A stretch of DNA of 64,000 nt from positions 19,588,199 to 19,652,198 of the forward strand of contig OX457031.1 of assembly GCA_949752745.1 (NCBI GenBank), given 5' to 3'. Under the pieces are notes generated by a model. That model made no database searches, was not told where the DNA came from, and saw nothing but the letters and a program-made list of their open reading frames with translations. The stretch is from Protula sp. h YS-2021. Its lineage: Eukaryota > Annelida > Polychaeta > Sabellida > Serpulidae. The first letter of the stretch is position 1. Every line of letters begins with the position of its first letter. Made by a program: the position numbers and the translations under genes. Shown in pieces: positions 56,560 through 64,000 of this stretch.

Positions 56560-56800
56560 AGAAAGCTTTAATTATATCATTTAGAACCAGTGTAAACAGA
56601 GACATTTCCAAGCAAAGTGTCTCCAAAATATATCAAACGGGTAATTTTAGAGGCATACTCGAAAGCCCAATCAGACCCGCAGCAGACAGGCAGCCACTTC
56701 CTCGAACGCGCTACACAATGTTTCGTTAAACGATATTCTTCGCAAAGGATGGTGGTCATCCCTGAACACCTATCTAATTCTATCTAAACAAATTCATTTG
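56560..56800 (+). pseudogene. Possible DIRS tyrosine recombinase fragment
   Basis: Broken frames give text such as VSKYIKRVILEAYSKAQSDP, similar in style to the C-terminal half of DIRS recombinases, at the position expected after RNase H. The catalytic Arg-His-Arg-Tyr set could not be traced. Low certainty. Confidence 0.35.
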
Positions 56801-57984
56801 AATTGAACTAACAGGGCTCTATTTAATAGGATCCTTCATAGCAGCAGAGAAGGTCATTTTCAACCCAGCTCCTGTCTGTTACAACAATAATCACAGCCAG
56901 AGCCAGAGAGGAGCCACATCCAACAAATGGGGCCTAGGCATCAAGCAGTACCCAAGAGCCAAACCCAGAGAAGGAAAGCAGCTCCAGGACAGCTAGCATT
57001 CAATAGACTTCAGGACTGTTATTTACCAAAGTGGCTCCGTTCACTCGAGCCGTCGGTCGGCTTAAAGAGAAGTGGGTGGAGGCATTTTCCCCACTTCTCA
57101 CTTATTGCCGTAGAGTATAATGGTTTAGGTCATCCGTCACCTTCTTGAATTTTTTCAAGTTGAGTTAGAAAAAATTTTCTATTTAGCATCTAAATTGATA
57201 GTTAATTTTAATAATTCTAATCTCTACGGTTTACTCTACTTTTTTATTTCTTGGAATCGTATGATTTTATCACAATAAAAGAATTTTATCATTAAGTTAA
57301 GATTAACAATTCGTACGCGTGTTACCCGATTGGGCGTACCATCCGAGGGGGGGGGGGGGGTTAGAGGGGGTGGTAATAAGAATTTGAGTATTTTAGATCA
57401 GAGCATTGTCTACTCTCGATTGTCTTAAGTCGGGCAATACCTACAGGATGCACACTCGCCACGGTGACAGCTCATCTCTCCTTGGGAAAAAAGGGGGGAA
57501 AGAACCAAGCAAGCAATGGATAGAGCCATCTCTAGAAAGGGCGCCTCCCACATGGTTATACCCATCGGCCACGTGGTCCACTATGGGTAGAGCTACTCCA
57601 AGGAAATGGCTACTCCCATACGGCCAGAGCCACAGGGTTCTATCATAGCTCCACTGGAGCCAACCTGGTCATGGCTCCACCCATATTGATTGTTAACTAT
57701 CGTTCTTTCAGTAACGTTATTCTAATTATTCTAATGTCTTTGTACTCAGAATTTGTTAATTCTTGAAGACTCAGTAAAAACCACAAAGGTACTTTGATGT
57801 CTTTTATTTATCTCATATAATTCATATGTCAGTTAGGGAGTAGTTCGCATTAAAGAACTTTTCTACACGAGGCGTGCCAAGTGGGTTTTACCCCAGCGCC
57901 ATTTTCTAACTCCGTATAAAGGTGGAGATAAGCGAAGTTAGCTTTTACGAAATAACGCTATCGTTTTTATTTCGTAAAACGCTT

Positions 57985-60766
57985 TTTTACGAAAAAAAAA
58001 GTGTAGTTCGCTTTTAGAACTTCGATAACCCGCCCTTATCCATCCTGTTTCAACCCCACTTAGGCGTAGGGGAACTAAGATAAAAAAAGCTTTATACTAC
58101 CGGATGTTTCGGATATGCCCTTACAAGGCAATTTTGGACATGTTTGTTGACCTGATACGCCTCCACGAAAAGTTCAATTCACAATTTATGCGTCGATACC
58201 GCAAATGAGGAAAATTCCGTATAAAAATGAAGAACGCGAACTACGCTTTTTCTCGAAACAAGCGTTTTACGAAAGAAAAACGATAGAATAATGCAAGTAC
58301 ATATTGTGCGATATCTGATAAAATATTTGATTAACATAATGCTACATGACTTGGATAATTGCCGTAATCTGATTGGTTAGTTCACAAGTCATCAATTTTT
58401 TAACATTAATCGGAACACAAAAGGTGATAGATATCTTGTTACTTGTTATTAAATCTGCCACTACAATATTGACCTTAACGTCAAAATTTTCTTCCTGGTC
58501 AATAATACTTCATCAAATAATACTGACTCAAAATAATGAAGAACTGCTACTCGTTACAAGATTTTTGGTAATTACCCAGCAAACAACCGACGTCTTTTTT
58601 GGTTGAAAAAAGGTTGCATTTTGGTCGCAACGATTTCACAACCATATTCTGACATATTTAACCAAAACCCGACATTATTCCGACGTCGAGGCGACGTCGA
58701 ATTTCTGGCGTCATTCTGACGTTGCAAAAATGACTAAAAAGCGATGAACATCATTATCGCTCACCGGAAATGGAAGTCATTTTGAAAAAGAGGAAGAGAA
58801 AACGTCATTCTTGCATGAAAATTTTAGAATTTTGATGGCGCGTCGGTATTTTTCTTCCCAGATTGTAAAAATTTACATGGAAAATGCTTTCGTATGTATT
58901 TCACAATAGCAGTTGAATGATTAGTTATCTATTAATTACATAACTCTAGTCAGTTTCAGGTCGGAATCCGTTCCAAGTATATATACAACCTAAAACCGAC
59001 TTAATTCCGACGTCGGATTTAGGTCGGAACCCGACGTCATTCTGACGTCGAAAACCCGACGTCGGTTCCATTTCATATACAACCAAAACCGGCACGTCAG
59101 TCCGACGTCAGAAACGTCGGGTCACGACGTCGACCCGACGTCATTCTGACGTCTTAATGTTTGCTGGGTATTGAAATTTATTCATTAACAAGTATTTCAT
59201 GCTTGTCATTTATTGGTCCCGATTCACAAAACTCGGAATATCTATTGATACTTATCAAAAAACTAACTTCGGACCAACATAAGTTCATGTTGACCTTTTA
59301 CATCAAGAGATAATTTTCCATGAGGTCAACCTGCACCATTGCTAATTAGGGATAGTCAATATCTGCTTGGTGTGAAATGGAAAACCTTTTTTGGTAATTT
59401 TCGAATTTTGTAGCAAGAAAAATAAGAATATCGCAATTTAATTTTACTTGGAAAAGCTTTGCTTCTATCAGGGGGAAGGAATGTGTCAGCTTTGCTGCAG
59501 GAGGAGGAGGAGGAGGAGGAGGAAAGGAGAATGTCGAGTTATAAGCAAAGGGGCGGCATCGTCAGCCTTGCCATGATGTTATCGTTGCCATTGCTATGGG
59601 AACCGATTGCTTCCCTCAAAATGAGAACTGCTTCATCTGTTAAATGGTCTTGATTTTAACCGCCATTTCAAATTTCAAGATACCACAGGTTTTATTTGGA
59701 CATAACTTCCCTAACACTGACATATCATAACGCACCATGTAACACACAGCATAACACCGTATAACATACGTCGTCCTATAAATGTGTTTACGAGAACCGT
59801 ACACCAAACGCTTCGAAAACGTTTATCTATGTTTTATCAACAATAGCGCAATCCAAAATGCCACATGTGAAATTCCCTTTAGAATTTTTTTATTCCATGG
59901 CCATTGCTGTCTTTTTTTACGAAAAAAAGTGTAGTTCGCTTTTAGAACTTCAATAACCCGCCCTTATCCATCCTGTTTCAACCCCACTTAGGCGTAGGGG
60001 AACTAAGATAAAAAAAAAGCTTTATACTACCGGATGTTTCGGATATGCCCTTATAAGGCAATTTTGGACATGTTTGTTGACCTGATACGCCTCCACGAAA
60101 AGTTCAATTCACAATTTATGCGTCGAACTAACTTCGGACCAACATAAGTTCACGTTGACCTTTTACATAAAGAGATAATTTTCCATGAGGTCAACCTGCA
60201 CCATTGCTGAGTGGGGATAGTCAATATCTGCTTGGTGTGAAATGGGTAACTTTTTGGTAATTTTCGAATTTTGTAGCAAGAAAAATAAGAATATCGCAAT
60301 TTAGTTTTACTTGGAAAAGCTTTGCTTCCATGAGGGGGAAGAAATGTCTCAGCTCTGCTGCAGGAGGAGGAGGGGGAGGAGGAGGAAAGGAGAATGTCGA
60401 GTTATAAGCAAAGGGGTGGCATCGTCAGCCTTGCCATGACGTCATCGTTGTCATTGCTATGGGAACCGATTGCTTCCCTCAAAATGAGAACTGCTTAATC
60501 TATTAAATGATCTTGATTTTGACCGCCATTTCTAATTTCAAGATACCACAGGTTTTATTTGGACATAACTTCCCTAACACTGATATCGCATAACGCACCG
60601 CATAACACCGTATAACACACGTCGTCCTATAAATGTGTTTACGAGAACCGTGCATCAAACGCTTCGAAAACGTTTATCTCAGGTTTTATCAACAATAGCG
60701 CAATCCAAAAGGCGACATCTGAAATTCCCCTTAGAACTGTTTTATTCCATGGCCATTGCTGTCTTT
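57985..60766. repeat. Tandem segmental duplication with unequal copies
   Basis: Copy one spans about 57985-59912 and copy two about 59913-60766. The first 220 bp (57985-58205) equals 59917-60127, and 59263-59912 equals 60127-60766, each at roughly 95 per cent identity by eye. Copy two lacks the 1.06 kb 58206-59262. No gene lies inside. The frames at 59459-59653 and 60639-60911 are not coding. Confidence 0.85.
58573..59170. mobile_element. MITE with TACCCAGCAAACA ends, rich in GACGTC
   Basis: A 598-bp element with 13-bp perfect inverted ends TACCCAGCAAACA / TGTTTGCTGGGTA and no ORF. The interior repeats CCGACGTCG and TTCTGACGTC many times. It is inserted in a copy of dispersed repeat B and is absent from the second duplication copy. 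Confidence 0.8.
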
Positions 60767-60769
60767 GTA

Positions 60770-62430
60770 AAGTGGAAAGTATCACAAATATGAGCTTTGC
60801 ATCCCTATGAAAACAACTTACATATATTAAATTTCCACGCGTACTAACTGATAATGATATGACGCAAATATTTGCAAAACAAGAGTAGCTTCTTTGGAAT
60901 ACCAGTTTCAAGTACGAAATTTCAATTCTTACTGGTTTGACATAGTAGCAATAAGGGCATGTTCTAATATTTCTGACCGATAAAACATGTCACAACACAT
61001 TGGGTTCCGTTTACATTTCAAAACTAATGATCTCTCACATGATTATGGTGGCATGTAAGAAGGAAATTTTTTGAATTCCTGCTGTTGTGTGTTGTGTGTT
61101 TTTAACGCACATCTTCATAGAACAGGAGAGTCTCTGTAACACATCGAATAGTCGATGTGGCTGAAAAGCTGGGTTCGGTGTTTGCAGGGTGGCGGCTGGG
61201 GTACGGTTGGGGGGGGGGGGAGGGAGTGTGGGGCATCAAGAGTGTGTTCCCGACTACCCAGCAGCATACTGTAACAACCCGATTTGCCGCTCACGTGACA
61301 TGTGCTATGAATCAATCTTCAGGCACCGAATCTTTGAGGTTAGGGGACGTGGGGGCGGGGGCGTGAAGAAAGGGGGACTCAAGTATAGGTCTAAGAACGA
61401 AAGCACCCGACGATATTGATGAAAGTAGCCTATTTATACATTATACAATCTGCCACAGAGGCTCTTTTCAGTATTCACTGGATCCTGATTGGACAACAGA
61501 GGGGGGAGCATATTAAGGGCACTCTGGTTACCTCGAACTTTTGTTATGTGGTGAGCATAACCGTTCTGCGCTTACATGCGCAGCTTGCCCAAGGAAATCA
61601 CACCCCCACACCCTTCTCCGAAAAAAAAAATCATTAAGATTAAAGATATCTCTAACCTTTTCTTGCCGGTGTATAAAATTTGAACTTTGAGCCTTAAAAT
61701 CAGGAATGCTATATCATGGATTTGTATAATAACTCTTTCGCGCTAGACTGGGGGAGGGTGATTAACAAAAAAAATAAAATAAAACAAAATAAATACCTCA
61801 CCCTGCTGCACCCCTTTACTAATGGGCATGTAGCTGCAATTGGCAGCTGTCAGACAGCTTGTAGTTATGACACGTCTTGTCGTGATGTAATATTAAACTA
61901 TTAAATGAAGTGATGAGGCGTTTTGAATTTGGTAGACCATTGCCTTTTTGGAGGTAAAAAAGAATCTGTGAAAGAAAGTGCGTGTCTGTTATTCTTGTTA
62001 AAAGTATTTTTCAGTACATACTCTAATGCCATACGATGTTATACTGATAAGGACCAGTGATATCTGCATGATTTTCATGCATCAGTGAACATCATGCGGA
62101 TCACGATTTTTTAAGGTTTGAAGGGGTACCAGCAGTTAAGATTAACGATGCCGAGTTTTGGCACACCCTGATTTGTTTTAAATTAAAAAGAACACATTTA
62201 TTAAAGATGCCACACCTCTTTCCCACCTTATAAACGACACTTCCTGTATTTTCCGAGCCATGAGGGAATCGTGGATCCGGGCATTTTCTTTTTCAAGTTT
62301 TTTTTTCAAGTGCAGAATACGAAACAGTGGCGGCGAGTGCAGTTATCGCAGTCAGTATGACATACAGTCCTGAGTTTCTTCTAAAGCAAACCCACTCAGC
62401 TAGAATCTCTTGAATAGCATAATGTTTTGG
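60770..62430. other. Intergenic, nothing recognised
   Basis: No gene or RNA was seen. A G run lies at about 61209-61224 within a GC-richer patch (61170-61380). The overlapping frames in that patch are Gly-rich artefacts. Confidence 0.55.
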
Positions 62431-62435
62431 GATTG

Positions 62436-63020
62436 CGTGTTTTCCAGCACGTGTTGGGATGGCATGTGTTCCAGCACGTCTTTGTTTGTTTTCCAGCACC
62501 TGTTGGGATCGCGTGTTTTCCAGCACGTGTTTGTTTTCCAGCACGTGTTGGGATTGCTTGTTTTCCGGCACGTTTTGGGATGGCATGTGTTCCATCACCT
62601 GTTGGGATGGCATGTGTTCCAGCACGTCTTTGTTTGTTTTCCAGCACCTGTTGGGATCGCGTGTTTTCCAGCACGTGTTTGTTTTCCAGCACGTGTTGGG
62701 ATTGCTTGTTTTCCAGCACGTGTTGGGATTGCGTGCTTTCCAGCACCTGTTGGGATTCCGTGTTTTCCAACACGTTTTGGAATTGCATGTTTTCCAGCAC
62801 GTGTTGGGATGGTGCTTCCCAGCACGTGATGGGACTGCATGTTTTCCAGCACGTGTTGGGATTGCTTGTTTTCCAGCACGTGTTGGGATTGTGTGCTTTC
62901 CAGCACCTGTTGGGATTACGTGTTTTCCAGCACGTTTTTTGATTGCATGTTTTCCAGCACGTGTTGGGATGGTGCTTTCTAGCACGTGATGGGACTGCAT
63001 GTTTTTCAGCACATGCAGTC
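62436..63020. repeat. 27-bp minisatellite with CACGTG in each unit
   Basis: About 21 units like TTTTCCAGCACGTGTTGGGA followed by TTGCTTG. Most contain the palindrome CACGTG or CACCTG. Larger blocks recur: 62436-62570 resembles 62594-62720, and 62780-62870 resembles 62940-63010. A minus-strand frame of 255 codons across it (IPTRAGKH-like peptide repeats) is a repeat product. Confidence 0.9.
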
Positions 63021-64000
63021 CCATCAGTGTTGGGATCGCGTGTCTTCTGGCGCGTCTCACGTTACTGTCAAGGGGGTGGTTTAGTGCATTTCTAATAATA
63101 TTGACGAAAGAGAGAAAAAAACCCTAAAACAACACTGAACTTTTCTTGTGCCAAAACTATAGAGATCTGCTTTGTTATTTTATGATGTAACAATTCCATG
63201 GTAAGGAGCCAGTTCACGGTTTCGACTGCGTATGCTCGGTAGAGAAAATATGCAGGATCCCAGTGGAGATCCACCATATTTAAGGAATTTGTTGAAAAGT
63301 TGTTTTTTTTTTCTCTGTCATGACGAACCTATCAGGAGTCAAACCTTCATAAGGGTGTAGGAAAATTCATTCAGGACATTGTTAAGATGGTTTACTAACA
63401 CAAAACGAGCTCTAAGAGACTGTGACATTTTTCTTCATTGATTCCCACACAAAGCCAAATTATAAATTGCAAAAAAAAATAAATAAATAAATAATAACAA
63501 TTACATCTTACGGTACTTACCTGGCTCTTTTGAAGAAATATAAAATTGCTTATTTTTCCTTATTTTTATGCTTAAATAGTGCTATGTACCGCAATCTTTG
63601 ATGGAAGTCTGATCCGATTTGATAATGCTGCTTATTGCTTAATTAAAATAAATTAATTAACTAATTAAATATTTGAATTTATCAGTTATTCGGTGCAGTC
63701 ACCATATTCCTTTTAAATGTGATTGAAGAAATACAAAACAAACACTGGTTTCACTGATATGATTTTTAAGCAATATCCTTAACCAATCAAATGGTCGTTC
63801 TTACGCTCTCTCATCAAGCATAATTGAACCCCAGATACACAGCAGTTATCCAGTTGGCGCGAGCTGTATTTATATAAAGGCGGGTGTGAGGATGCGTGGG
63901 ACTTAATGAGGGTTTTGACGCAGTAGTGGATTTCCTCTACAACCCCGGGTAAATTGTCGTCAGGGTACTGTAACCACAAAACAGCGGCGAAAATGATGTG
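63021..64000. other. Terminal intergenic, nothing recognised
   Basis: AT-rich sequence with a short (AAAT)n stretch at about 63470-63500. No gene was supported. Confidence 0.55.

Larger units (their letters stand above)
52570..57670 (+). mobile_element. DIRS-type retrotransposon relic (larger copy)
   Basis: Order on the plus strand: a GC-rich leader; a gag-like region from 53215; reverse transcriptase 54841-55480; RNase H about 55630-55870; and a tyrosine-recombinase-like tail near 56560-56800. This is the DIRS layout. The YLDDW polymerase box typical of DIRS is at 55187-55201. Frames are broken many times. Ends are approximate: GC-rich text with repeated CACGTGG/GGCTCCACCC words occurs at both borders (about 53040 and 57530-57670) and may be parts of the terminal repeats. 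Confidence 0.7.

Noticed and set aside
62293..63060. 255-codon minus-strand frame with IPTRAGKH-like peptide repeats, and its overlapping plus-strand frames
   Set aside because: It is an open frame only because the 27-bp unit is a multiple of three and lacks stops. Several frames on both strands are equally open.

Overview
This is animal genomic DNA. It has spliced genes with consensus GT-AG introns, secreted proteins built from von Willebrand factor A (vWA) and EGF modules, a Tc1 transposon, a Mutator-like (MULE) element with a FLYWCH finger, DIRS-type retrotransposon remnants, and many mini- and microsatellites. Long AT-rich introns together with DIRS, MULE and Tc1 elements fit a marine invertebrate, possibly a mollusc. 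The species cannot be fixed from sequence alone.

Only two host genes are visible, and they are paralogues pointing tail to tail. Gene 1 (+ strand, 622-17321, 5' end outside the window) and gene 2 (- strand, 50032-28829, complete with a signal peptide) encode the same module order: vWA1, Thr/Pro linker, vWA2, EGF1, vWA3, EGF2, vWA4, EGF3, vWA5, stop. I joined 17 exons for gene 1 (1279 complete codons within the window, plus a stop) and 20 coding exons for gene 2 (1109 codons plus a stop). Every splice phase is consistent. Modules begin and end on phase-1 introns, each EGF is one 114-nt exon, and the last vWA lies in one exon in both genes. Introns inside vWA1 to vWA4 differ between the copies. 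No transmembrane segment is seen, so both proteins are probably secreted matrix or adhesion proteins with metal-binding (MIDAS) sites.

Layout: 1-17321 gene 1, with introns carrying a foldback-like inverted minisatellite element (1139-1922), a 135-bp tandem repeat, a MULE relic (about 7010-9190) and several minisatellites. 17322-28828 is the shared 3' intergenic space, with a 49-bp minisatellite organised in 245-bp higher-order units and a 29-bp array. 28829-50044 is gene 2, with introns carrying a G-rich array, a 34-bp minisatellite, a DIRS relic and an intact Tc1 element. 50045-64000 has no recognisable host gene. It holds a second, larger DIRS relic (about 52570-57670), a segmental duplication with a nested MITE, and a 27-bp minisatellite.

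The most unusual signals are two minisatellites in gene 1 whose repeat unit is the exon/5' splice-site junction itself, so that the real donor is followed by long runs of donor copies. Next is a pair of tandem, phase-compatible exons separated by only 53 nt, which look like alternative ends for vWA1, one of them with a greatly expanded mucin-like tail.
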